Source: Paragonimus skrjabini miyazakii
Taxonomy: Eukaryota; Platyhelminthes; Trematoda; Plagiorchiida; Troglotrematidae
Length of the DNA: 64,000 nucleotides
Reading direction: 5' to 3'
NCBI GenBank assembly: GCA_014338405.1
Contig: JTDE01001504.1
Location: 16,554-80,553, forward strand
Shown here: piece after piece, positions 32,369-44,115 of the stretch
Layout of the letters: every line of letters begins with the position of its first letter
Numbering within the stretch: the first letter of the stretch is position 1
Made by a program: the position numbers and the translations under genes
Notes under the pieces: model-generated
Seen by the model: the letters and a program-made list of their open reading frames with translations, nothing else
Database searches by the model: none
Told to the model about the DNA's origin: nothing

Positions 32369-35300
32369 CTTTTTTACCATTAGTATATGCCATACGTGTT
32401 CTTATTATGCCGAAAATGGAAAGAAATTTGGCTTTAGCATATGAACATCTAGCTTAATTTACGATAGACTGCTCATCCTGTGAGTCCAAACCTCACTAGT
32501 TCTAAGCTTTAGAGATAATTTAGTCCACGAACTTGGCCAATTATAACGACTTTTGTGTTCTTGCCGTCGCAGTCAGTTAAGACAACAATCACAACTGAGT
32601 TTAAATGGTGAAGACATTGGAATGGATACAGTGAGAAAACTCATGGTCATACTGCCATATAGCCCACGAAGACCTTATTTTATATTCCGATATCAGTCCG
32701 CAAGTTACTTACTATTGTTCGGATGTTACTGTTGAACAGTAGACCAGAGACTTGCGGGTTGGTCCCGCGGCCAGAAATGTCACACATAAAAATCTGTTTG
32801 TCAGAATAGGCATCAAAAGGGCTGGTCTTGGTGGTTTGTTTGCATCTATCACTTGAAAATCAGACAACTGATTACTATTATTTACAAACTGTCTTTAATC
32901 TAAACAACAGATTGCTGTTACACAATTGTCGGGAAGGAAATGGACGACAGCATCCCATTCATTTCAGTACTAGAGAAATTGATTGCACTCACGCAAGAGT
33001 GACAGAGCTTTCACAATATATGAAGCACGAAAAGAAGAGCAGGGACTGGGATATTACCAAAATGGTGGTGGCGATGAGGACCGACAACAGGTCGAGAACG
33101 TGTTAGTTGGCAGTCTGAAGGTAATACAGTTTGAACAACAGCGATAACTGTTTTGACGGACATGGTACATTTTCGCCAAAGGCTTCAGATTTCAATCAGG
33201 CTGCTATTTTCATGGTAGCAATACGCAGATTATGACAAATCTCGCTTGCCGAATTAGTTTATCGGTCTATGTTTCAGTCATCAATGTAAACATTATGTAC
33301 CCAGATCGTATAACCGGAGAGCGTTGGAAACACTATGGATACATTAAATTAATAATATTATCAGATGACTAAATCACGTAGCAGATACCAAAAATTTTCA
33401 GTCACTTGCTGAAAACACTGAAATAGCCTTATCATGATTCAACAATAGCGGTCCATTTGTTGTTGACCGGTTAACTGGTGATCCTTATTAAGCTGATGGC
33501 GCATTTCTACTTGCCAGTTAACGGTTATCGCCGTGCGGAGGCACATAACTGGAATTTTACAAGTTACAGGAAGTGAAGTGACATAGAACAACTAAAGAGC
33601 AGTTATATACAAATAATACTTTTGGAACTGATGAATATCATAAGAGTATATTCCATAATAAAGAGAATCTGAAACCAGAGTATATAAACAGAATTGTGGT
33701 CCCGACTTGGGCACTTCAGCGTCGACCAAGCACATCTTCGCAGACACTGACACTCTAGCGCTGTCACTAAAGGTTTTCTACCATCCTAAAGGTATTTCGA
33801 AGGTCATGCTAACCCCATAAGCGCAAGAATGTGTGTATTAAGTTTCCGATGGAAGTTACTTATCGCTGACGCCGTCACGACGAATTAAATCAAAATGCCT
33901 CACCTTCATCATAAACTAATAGCGGAAGAATGATGCTTGCATTTCAGGCAGCTATTCTGGCGTTGTGGCTCCAACGATTATTGATAGTTTTAATTCAAAC
34001 AACGTACATTGATCACTTCAACGGTCAACATCCATTCATTGCTCCAACATACGATCGATTAGGTCCTCGTTTACAACGCAACCTTCACTTAAATGAATAC
34101 TTTCATGTACAGAAGTGAAGAGTGTGTGGCAGCAAATGTTCCAGTCATTCGTAAACTTCAAATGCACCCAATGAAATGCACAGTATGACATGGTGTGACT
34201 TCGGAGAGCATCATCAGGTGGTAAAAGCTTTAAAAAAGCTGGTACGGATAATGTAGTTGGTGAGAATTACCGAGAAGATTGAAAATACTGTGAGGATCAA
34301 TATAAAAGATAGTCGAGACGTAAGACTCTACCACAAAAGAGTCAGTGAACAAACAACACAAGAAAGTATGAAGTTTTTGAAGAATATTCTGGCTGTTTGA
34401 CAACATAGCGATTTTCCAAATCCAACTGCACGTCGTGTTTAACCTAATAAAAGGCTCTTGACTTTTGTGGGGCCTTTCATTAAACATGTCGCTACAGGAA
34501 ATACCAACTAAGTGCCATTCGTTGAAAACCAGAACGACTAAACGGACCCAAAAATGATGAGAAATGTCCCGGAATGAGCCAAACGTGTTTAAACCAAACA
34601 CGTGAGATAGATATATTTACGACTGAGTATTAACTTGCTTAATAGTGATGTATTGACCTACTTAAAAATAAAACCAAAAAATAATAAGACTATTTAGGAG
34701 AAGGCCAAAAATAGACAAAATTATTATATGAAAACTGTCATTGCGCTATTCTAAGAGTGTGGTAGCATCCTATGTGCTTCACTATGTTCCACCGAGTGTT
34801 GTGCGTCATATTTTGGGCCATGTCCATACTTAAATTATCTGCATACGGTATGCATCTTTCGAAAAACTCAAAAGCAAGGTTTAACTTCGATAGGGCAAAA
34901 TACAGTTTCTTATCAGTTCAAGTAGGAATAACACATCCCACTGCTCAAGGTGATAAAACATACAATGTGTTGTAATGTGAAAAGCGCAAGTACTACAATG
35001 ACTGTAGGAACTTGCAGTGTGATCTACTATTTACACTGAAAAATTTGAGTGTGTTAGAATATATTTCAGAAAAAGCACACTTGTCTGTTAAATACGAATC
35101 AAATGGAGTGAGCTGACTAGTTAATAGGTCTCTATAGAGGCGTTGTCATGTTCTGACTTTTTGGTGCGCTCCACAGCATCTAGTTTATAGGATAACTTCT
35201 AAACATTCGCTAGACAAAGTCACACAAGTTATTCTACGGTTCTTTCGGTGGACGTCCTAGGTTCGAACTAGTAAGAGAAACCATGTGAACCGCGACACGT

Positions 35301-38300
35301 GTAACGGTGTTTCTTCACAGTAACAAAACAGATATAATGCCGAAAGCGAAAACATAAGAACTTAGTATACCACGACCGGTTTGCTTTCTTTAGGTTAGCA
35401 ATACGACATATGTAAATAAGCTTGGTCAGTCAGGCAACATTTTGTGTGTGAAATGTAAGTTACCAATCGATATTCTTATAATTCAGGAAAAGTAACTGAC
35501 CGTGCGCTACCATTCGCTCGCGTACTATGAAAGCAGTTCGACATGACAATGAGAAACAGCCATGATTTTTAACATTCAAGCTCTGGAATCGATTCACTCA
35601 ACGGCCGTCTGGACATCGAAGTATGCTTGCCAACTTTCGCACACGTTTTTTTGCTGGTGATGTGCCTAAGTTTTCCCCATTTTGGTTTGTAATAGCGTAG
35701 TAAGACAATACTTTTCATATTGGCGAAACGTTATTTTCTAAGGTGTACTAACTGCCAGTATTCTGCTAATATATGTGGGTGGTGCTTAATTTTTCTCCAA
35801 CTCTGTTTGTTGCACTCCGGGGAAAATCTAATCTTTAAACTAAAAAATATTCCGTGACGTTAAGTCGGCTCTAACTTACTCTGTATTGGTGTCTTGTACA
35901 TAAACCTGTTCACAATATTAGAACTTATTCGTAGTTCAATACACTCATCATCATTTCAGTTTATCTTTTCCCGTCATGCTTCACTGTCTTTCTGGACTTT
36001 TTCCAACCGCACCGTTTGAAAACAGTCAACGCCCCCGGCCTGGGGCATAAGTTTATAGTGTATCTAATGACTGGTTTAACAAAGTTGATGATTCAAGTGA
36101 ACCCCAATTGTAAAGAATCAATATCTCATCTAAAACTGATATTTTTGTCCAAGTCTGTTTTAACGATGCAGGAGCTTATTGGAAAAATTGCACATAGTTG
36201 CGCTAATGGTTGAAAATATTTGTGACCATTCGGTAGTTGCCATTTAAAGTTTGAATGTATTAGTGTCTTTAAAATGACAAACTACCTTGTTGATTAACGG
36301 ACACCGTCATTCTTCCATTCATTTCTAATTTTCATCTCAAGAAAATATAAGTGAAAGTACTGATAATATTCAGCAGCTGATGTATCAGATTTAGCTAAAC
36401 TGAGGTTTCTGTTCACACAGCTTACCTCTGATCAACATCCTAAAGTATGAAGTTTTAAATAGAAATATCAGAATTGGTTTACCCTTCAATTAATGAAAGA
36501 TGCAGTTACCATTAGTAGCTTCGTACCAACTGAGTTTAGCTAACTGAGAATCAACGTTATGCTTGGAAATCGTTCATATCTCTCTTACAGCAACCAGACA
36601 TTTGATTTAAGCAAAACCAGCCAAAAATCTTGGGATTCTTTGATTAACACAAATTTCCTTAAAAATTCAGAAGGGGTAGACATTTGATCACATTGTTCTT
36701 TCAAATTGGTTTAAATATTCTAAGAAGAAAGTATACCAACTGCACATAACCATAATTCCAACACGAATAAGAAGATTCTATTTCCAAACATTATGTTAGT
36801 TGACCCAACCACACAAAACTGATCTGCTGTGTTTTGACAAATCAGTCAATGGCAATAACACATTTCATTAAATACTCGATAGTATAAAAATATGGCGCAT
36901 CTATTAATCGCAGTGAGTGTCTTGTGGTCCATACAAACTTCGAAAAAGATATCCTGAAGACCAAGCTCACAATTAAAAAATCTACAGTGTAGTATATATG
37001 TAATATAGGTCGGAGGTGACTCAAATTTTTGTATTATACAACGGAAAGCGGAACCAATGAAAATCGACAAGGAGTTTGATTGTCTCTTTTCTCAAAACCG
37101 GTAGTGTGAAATGCTAACAACCTTCAGTGTGTTCATTTAATCACCTCCACTTTACGGAAATCATTATTCTTCTCTCTGGTTCAACTTCAATAACTTTAAA
37201 CTGATAATTCGTGAAGAAGCGGTATTTGTAGGATGAATATAGTCTCGAAAAGGGCAAATTCTTTTGGATACATACGTTAACCCAACTTCAGTCGTACGGT
37301 ACGTGCAATAATTATGCAGCCACTTACATTTTTGTGATAGGTTGATCAGTTTTTAATGACGAAAGCTTGTTTTATACAGAAATGCCTAGAAGCACGACAC
37401 ACACTATCTTACTTTAGAAAATGAATGAAAAACTAGCCATGAAACAATCAACACTCACATCTGAACAGCATCAGTTCCCATCTGATTTTTAACAGTGTTC
37501 TCCTCAAGTGCTATTTTTCCCGGATTTTATAATTTTACGACCTGTTTATCAACAATATTTCAAGAGCAATTTTCAGCGTCTTGTTTTGAATAGCTCGCCT
37601 GTCTCTGTACAATCTTACAATCAAATTTAATGAATTCTTATAGTTTATAGGTCAAGATGGGATGTTGGTCAATCCAAACGCTTGTTGTTGCGATGTACAC
37701 AATAGGTGATTAACTGTCTATGAGTAGCGTTCACACGTTAGGCCATACTCACCCATTTCACAATGAAAATGGTCATGTGCGTCATCGTTCATTGAGTTAT
37801 AATACGAACCACCAAGCTCATTGAGGTTTGCTGCATTGTGTACAAGATGAGGGCGTTTCCCCGTGGCTATTGATATAATGTAGCATGGACAATACAAACA
37901 CTAAAGTTGAATAGTATGTTCAGTAGTTCCACATAGTTGTGCCAAAAAGAATGTTATACTCCAAAAACTGACCAAAGTAGTGTAGATATGCTAATAGGTT
38001 TATACTTATTTTGCACAATTTAATATTCCGGGTACTGGTGTTTAGGATCTACTCCGTGTAATGTTCATCAATTTGAGCATTCCAGCATCACATCAATATG
38101 CCTGTGGAACAACCAGTATCTACTTAAGTCGTTTTAAAGTGTTACACACTATTGCCTTCAAAATGTTTACACATTTTCACTATCATATTTGTTTTTTCCT
38201 ACAACCTTTTTACCCAGTCCGTGCCCATTTCTGTCAACCACGCTTCGTTTGCAGTCTCGAAACAAGTATGTCACTTGTCACCAACAATGCACGCACAACA

Positions 38301-41300
38301 CAAGCCCTGCACGCAACTTTCCTTTTTAGGCAATGTAGTGCAGGTGATTCATTTGAACCGACCTCCGTTCAACTTCTTTTCTGCTCTCTAATTCAACTTC
38401 TGATTCATGGCCAGTGTCCACAACATTTTTAGGATCTACGTATTAACACTGGAAGACCTTGCCTAATTCATTGTATGGATAACGTGCCATCTCATAATTT
38501 ATCTAACAAATCAACATATTCAGATGAGGTAGGGTTGACAGCCCAGCAGGTCGCACTGCTTGGCAGAATGAATCTCCATCTTGGGGAAACATGTACACCA
38601 AAATAAACAAACCTACCAACAAAACGCAACCATCGAGGTAGATGTGCACATGTAGACAAGACTGTGGTCCGAGCATTCATACGACCAAAACTCAGAGGAG
38701 CTATGTAATCAGACAATCAGAACGCGTAGTACAGAGCAATCTGTACAAATTTCCCATAGGTTAATTACTCAAAGCAGCTTTCCTTCAACTGGGAATTGCT
38801 GACAAATTCTGTTGTTACATACTTTCCTATCCTAATTCAGCTGTTCGGATTTGTATCACAATCGCGAACATGTCAACCGAAGAAAGTCTAGTTGCTGACA
38901 GTTTGAAAGCTGACATAATGACATTCCTTATGATATTCACTAGATGGCTAAGGATCTGAGACAATCTTTACACACATCCGACAGTTCAGCTGGAGTTTTG
39001 TATTCACGGGGAGGCAAATCTGGCTGTTACTGCGATATAATTAAAGCGACTGCCATTTCTGAATGGGTTGGCCTTCAGACGGTCAGAATATTGGGTGTTG
39101 ACTTTAGGCTGTTCATTTTAAGCTGATGTTAAGACATTAAGATAAAGAAAGTAACAGCACATTCGCAAAATCATTAGTTATGATTACCCGTCAGCAAGCT
39201 TGACATACAGTATGTTCATATAACTGAATCCTTCAGGTTTAGAATCAATTTGTTCAGTTAATAATTAATGAAAAACTTTCTGTTGCTAGCGGTTAATCAT
39301 AAATCTCACCTACTTTGCTTCGTCATTCTATACACCTAAACCTTTCTTTAGATCTCGAAAGAGCACACGACCTAAAATATTGCATTTTCCGCTACATTTG
39401 GTTCATTCTGAATAAGTTTAGTTGATCATATAAATGTGGGATAAAAACTCCGTATTTTCGTAGACCGAAACACTCACATAGAAAGAATTCTGTGAAGTTG
39501 CAATGAACTCGAAGAAATTAACACACCTAACGTTCAGCTGAAATGCTCACTCGAACTTTGAACCAAAATTCTTGCCTCCATATGCTATTTTCATCAAGTC
39601 CAGTCCACTACAGGGGTCACTTAGTTTGTTTCAACTAGAAGTGTTTCAACATGGTGGGTTTTATTCGACGTGTTTTATACTTTTATTCCACAGAGGGCAG
39701 GCAGGGTAGTTTGATTCATTTTGTTTCGTTTCGTTCTATTACATGAAGCAATGAGAAAGTTATTGTGTAGACTTGAGGTAAGCGCTCGGCCAAATATAAC
39801 TAGTTTGCCGTTCACTACAGTGAGTAGATAAAACGGCGTTTTTAAAATAAACGTTGTGCTTAGAGTTGCATGTACACTACAGATTAGTTGTTGTTGTATG
39901 CGGGTAGAATACTTCACTCACATTATCCAGCGTCTGACAGCCCAACTTAGAATATGTGTGTGTATTAACTACTACTCTACGCGTGCTGAAGTGTGTTCCT
40001 ATAGGTATGAGATGGCGATCGCACGCTTGTTGCAAGACCACGTCAACTGGTAGATGTCCGAAATGCTCGCTCACTTTCTGATTTAAGTCTGGCAGATTTG
40101 CAGTGGATAAAACATTTGGGTAGATCCACAGATCATCCAGTGCAAACCACTTGCGATGACGTGTGTGCACAGAAGTCCCTTGTTTTCGGTTACGGGCGCA
40201 GACTACCCCGGGCATGGATGTCGTCAAAATATATGTGAATGCAGAAGGCTTGAGCTGGAAAACCCAGTTGGTCTTAGGTTAAGTGAAGTACATCGTATAT
40301 TATCTAGTTAGCAGACACAACCATCCGCCCTGGTCCGAAACCACTCGCGTACAAGCTCATCTGTCAGTAAAGATACTCTGATATATCTTTTTTTAAAACT
40401 GGTGCCTCTTGGCAATGTCGAACATCAGGCAATATGAAGCCAAGTTAGCCTACATCCATGATTTCGGGTGAAACTATCTCTAAAGAAGGCTACTTATTCT
40501 CCTAACCCTGTAGTACTGGGAATGTTAGATGTATGCAAGTGAGAAAATCACGGGCCCGTGGTGTTCGCGCATGTACCATCCTTCGCCGAGATAATGTATC
40601 CTGATCTTATGACTAAAAGAGTGCCATCCGGAGGTGAAAAGCTTGCAGTTAACCTACCAGAAACCAGAAGTAGAACTCTAAGGCTATCTGGAGCTCGGTG
40701 TTCCACCTTTCCGTCGGCTGTACAACCATATTACCCTCTCTATTAAACATAACAGAAAAACTAAGTGAGGTCTTTCAGCATCTGGGCTACTGGATGTCCC
40801 CATACAACTTTCTTAGGCGAATACCCTAGAGATTCGATTTTCTAAAGACTCTTCAGTTCAGTTTCTAACCTAACGAATTCCAAAGGGGCGCATTTGTCTG
40901 TTGACGTATACGTCACATTTAAGGAAGAACGAAATAGGTGAGTCCAACGTAGACCATTTGAGGGCGAACTATATGCATGTCTCTTGACTTTGACCACAGT
41001 TGTAGGCAACTAAGAAGACGAATGCCGTTACCTGTTGCCAACCACAACAAATGACCAGGTTTTTACAACTTCGGTGACTTCAGTGCCCTACTCAGAACAA
41101 TTTCCTTCTTTTCACGTTTTCTGGATAGAAGCGATACGTTTCTATTAATCCGGAGACGGATGCACTGATAGAACGCGAGTTATGAGATTGTATGACTTAA
41201 ACCAACGGCCCCTCAGTAACCAGCTAAGGTGAAATTATAAACCATCCGTGACCTGAAGACTGTGTCAAACTTACTCGCCTGTAGCCTAGTTGTGCTGTTC

Positions 41301-42319
41301 ACGAGTTGTATGGCAGGAAAACTATGAAAAATCACTGACTGAAACTTAACCACTTCCATCTGTCATAATAGTAGGGTATATTAGGCATCCGGAGGTCAGA
41401 CTTGATGCTTAACATTAAGTTACTTCGACAAATAAATATGAGCCAAATCTGAGCTGGTACCCAAACGGTATCGATGACTGTGACACTTCAGGAGGATTGT
41501 CAACAGGGTGGATCTCAAAACGCATGCAGCATAATCAGGTGAGTGAAACTAAACTGCGCCTTAATTGCCAGACTATGTATCACCAGGATGGTAATGGAGA
41601 TTATGAGGGGGGACAGTCGTAACTTGAGATTCTTGGTAGCGTGCACTCTGGAAAAAAACAAATGTCTCATTGTAAAGAAAAGTCGGGTAAGGTTATGTCG
41701 TTAGCGACCGATTAGCAGGTTCTCGTGCCGTCGGTTCTCGGGTGACAATTCTAGTCCACACGGCAACGAAATTTCTATTTAAACGTACCGTACACTTCTG
41801 TCCAATTCTGTTTGTTTTGCTGGTGTTTTTGTTTGTGGACCTTCATCCATCGTGCTGACCCGTCTGACCAACTTCGTTCACTAATGATTATTTTGTCTGC
41901 ACCCTACCCGCAGTGGCTTTGATCGCTCCCAGCACCACGTGGTAGCCTTTTGCTGAACGTAATAATAATCACACCGTCGACTCGGCCACCGATCACGTCA
42001 TGAGTTACAGCTCATCGGCTGTAAATTCAAGCGCGAGATAAATAAAATTAACTCCGGCGCCCCAAGTTGTGATGACAATCTCGCAACACTATGAAAAGTA
42101 TGGTCGCAATTACACTGGCTGTTTCTGACTGTTTCAGCCGCCGATCAATTGATAGTTCATGAACATCGTGCATGGAGTGTACGGAAAACAAATAAGGCAA
42201 GTATTTCCAATCCTTGGTTGCATCTTAAAACACATTCTGTGGGTCCGAGAACCTGTAAACGGATTGCCTCCAGTTTTGTTTGGAATTATCTGTTTTGAAG
42301 GTTAGTTGCAATTCATATA
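32369..42319. other. Ten kilobases without recognised genes or repeats apart from one weak exon
   Basis: I read both strands and find no copy of the SINE or PLE families and no known protein motif. The weak terminal-exon candidate at 33948-34118 is listed separately. The last part (about 41.85-42.1 kb) looks somewhat more GC-rich, but I found no LTR or coding signature there. Open frames of 60-123 codons scattered through it are at chance level. Confidence 0.4.
33948..34118 (+). CDS. Candidate terminal exon, unknown product
   Basis: A 171-nt open stretch follows a good acceptor (ATGATGCTTGCATTTCAG) and ends in TGA. It encodes 56 residues, starting with a hydrophobic segment (ILALWLQRLLIVLIQTTYI) and continuing HFNGQHPFIAPTYDRLGP and LQRNLHLNEYFHVQK. 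The hydrophobic-then-basic pattern would suit the end of a membrane protein. I recognise no family, and no upstream exon or clear polyadenylation context was tied to it. It may be chance. Confidence 0.22.
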   Translation, partial: AAILALWLQRLLIVLIQTTYIDHFNGQHPFIAPTYDRLGPRLQRNLHLNEYFHVQK

Positions 42320-42544
42320 GATTGAAAATCACCCACAATTGATCGCAGCTGTCGCATTCCCATAGACTATCCAGTCGGCCCCTTTCGAAAAGAAGCACTA
42401 GATTCGAGTTTCGATCTCATTAGAGCTCGTCAGTAGTGCATATCATCGCCACTGCCGGGACTTGAACCACGGACATGCTGTTCATGAGGCAACCGTGTTT
42501 GCCACTGCGCCATTGACCTCACGTTTGGCACGACCGAATTATCA
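42320..42544 (-). repeat. SINE-1 copy, left arm of a near-perfect head-to-head pair
   Basis: The minus strand carries the complete A box TGGCGCAGTGGC and B box GGTTCAAGTCC with the intervening GGTTGCCTCATGAACAGCAT, and the full body and tail. The arm of 225 nt differs from its partner at only a few positions. Confidence 0.9.
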
Positions 42545-42784
42545 NNNNNNNNNNNNNNNNNNNNNNNNNNNNNNNNNNNNNNNNNNNNNNNNNNNNNNNN
42601 NNNNNNNNNNNNNNNNNNNNNNNNNNNNNNNNNNNNNNNNNNNNNNNNNNNNNNNNNNNNNNNNNNNNNNNNNNNNNNNNNNNNNNNNNNNNNNNNNNNN
42701 NNNNNNNNNNNNNNNNNNNNNNNNNNNNNNNNNNNNNNNNNNNNNNNNNNNNNNNNNNNNNNNNNNNNNNNNNNNNNNNNNNNN
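42545..42784. other. Assembly gap, 240 N
   Basis: N run at the centre of the SINE-1 palindrome. Open frames that start in each arm and run into the gap are mirror images of each other and are not genes. Confidence 0.99.
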
Positions 42785-43011
42785 ATGATAATTCGGTCGT
42801 GCCAAACGTGAGGTCAATGGCGCAGTGGCAAACACGGTTGCCTCATGAACAGCATGTCCGTGGTTCAAGTCCCGGCAGTGGCGATGATATGCACTACTGA
42901 CGAGCTCTAATGAGATCGAAACTCGAATCTAGTGCTTCTTTTCGAAAGGGGCCGACTGGATAGTCTATGGGAATGCGACAGCCGCGATCAATTGTGGATG
43001 ATGTTCAGTCT
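42785..43011 (+). repeat. SINE-1 copy, right arm; best reference copy
   Basis: ATGATAATTCGGTCGTGCC, then GAGGTCAATGGCGCAGTGGC (A box), GGTTGCCTCATGAACAGCAT, GGTTCAAGTCC (B box), GGCAGTGGCGATGATATGCA, TTTTCGAAAGGGGCCGACTG and the tail GTGGATGATGTTC. The A and B boxes are spaced as in tRNA-type polymerase III promoters. Confidence 0.9.
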
Positions 43012-43336
43012 ACATGAAAATCAAAATCCCTTACTATTCATCAGCATTTGCAATTCCTTTGTCGAAATTTTGTCCCGGTTGTTTTCTTCCCTCATTTCTT
43101 AGGATATGGTCTTATTCATTCCCTTGAACCACCGTCAGTGACGCTCTCATTTCTTTTGCCTCTTTATGGTATTTGCTTGTACGGATAATCTCGATCTGCA
43201 TTTGGGACGGCCCCAAATTTTCCTAGTATATATAAGAATATTTCTCTAATAAAAGTATCTGGGGATTTTCATGATAGAATTAAAAAATCACCAACAGCGG
43301 TTCACCAATTTTACATTTAGCCGAATCAGTAGTAGT

Positions 43337-43430
43337 AGTTCGGGTATCTAGGTCATTTCAACTTGAATACTATTCACACATGATCACAGCCTTCGCATTC
43401 AAATAAGCCTTCTGGCTAGCCCACTACTGA
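43337..43430 (-). repeat. SINE-1 tail fragment, degraded
   Basis: TTTCAACTTGAATACTATTC, ACATGATCACAGCCTTCGCA and GCCTTCTGGCTAGCCC match the minus-strand tail and body at reduced identity. It precedes the plus copy at 43540, again in the minus-then-plus order. Confidence 0.5.
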
Positions 43431-43539
43431 TTCAAACCATGCTCAGTTGGTTCAGTGAAGATAATAACTTTAACGTAAATGAGACATCCTTATCATGTGG
43501 TAATCCATTAGATAGAACAGATCGATTCTGTTCATTCTG

Positions 43540-43845
43540 CTGTCAAAATGATCGGGCAAGCTGAAAACTATGCATACAAGGTTGTGATTGAGCGTTTAGA
43601 TTTGCTTATTCGGTCACGTTTATTGTGAGGTTACTGGCGTTGTGGCTAACATACTAGTTTCACAAGCACGAGGGTCAAGGTGTGAACTCCGCTCGGGACA
43701 AGGATATGTACAACTGATGGGCTCTAATAAGAGTGAAACTCGAGTCTAGTGCTTCCTTTCGAAGTGGGTTGGCCGAAAGGCTCATCTGAATACTAAGGCT
43801 GCAATCAGGTGTGGGTGCTGTTCAACTTACAATTTAACTAAATAT
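43540..43845 (+). repeat. SINE-1 copy, diverged
   Basis: ATGATCGGGCAAGCTG, GTTGTGATTGAGCGTTTA, GAGGTTACTGGCGTTGTGGC, AAACTCGAGTCTAGTGCTTC and GGTGTGGGTGCTGTTCAACT appear in the order of the reference copy. Confidence 0.7.
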
Positions 43846-43854
43846 TTCGGGCAG

Positions 43855-44115
43855 ACCTTTCGCGAAGAAGTGCAAGACTTGAGCTCTGTTCCTGTTAAAT
43901 TTCACCAATTGTGCATATTCTTGCCCAGGTCAATTTGTCTTCCAATTTGTGTTCTCGAGATGTCTGGGCAAACTGAGCGTCACTCGTAACCAAATGTCGT
44001 CGAAATTTTAGATACGGTAATTCCCGTGCGCACAATGCGAGGTCACTGGTATGGTGATCTCCTAAATACTTGGACCGGAGTTCATAGCCGGCTTGTAGAC
44101 ATGTACTGCAGATGA
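43855..44115. repeat. SINE-1 fragments in both orientations, very diverged
   Basis: GACCTTTCGCGAAGAAGTGC with AGACTTGAGCTC resembles the minus body, then GTCTGGGCAAACTGAGCGTC and GCGAGGTCACTGGTATGGTG resemble a plus-strand head with A box. Identity is low. Confidence 0.35.

Noticed and set aside
34195..34235. Further hammerhead (CTGATGA on the minus strand near 34213)
   Set aside because: No GAAA box at the right distance with helix III pairing, and no PLE sequence nearby.
42462..42868. Mirror-image 108-codon frames
   Set aside because: Mostly N residues; they start in the arms of a SINE palindrome.
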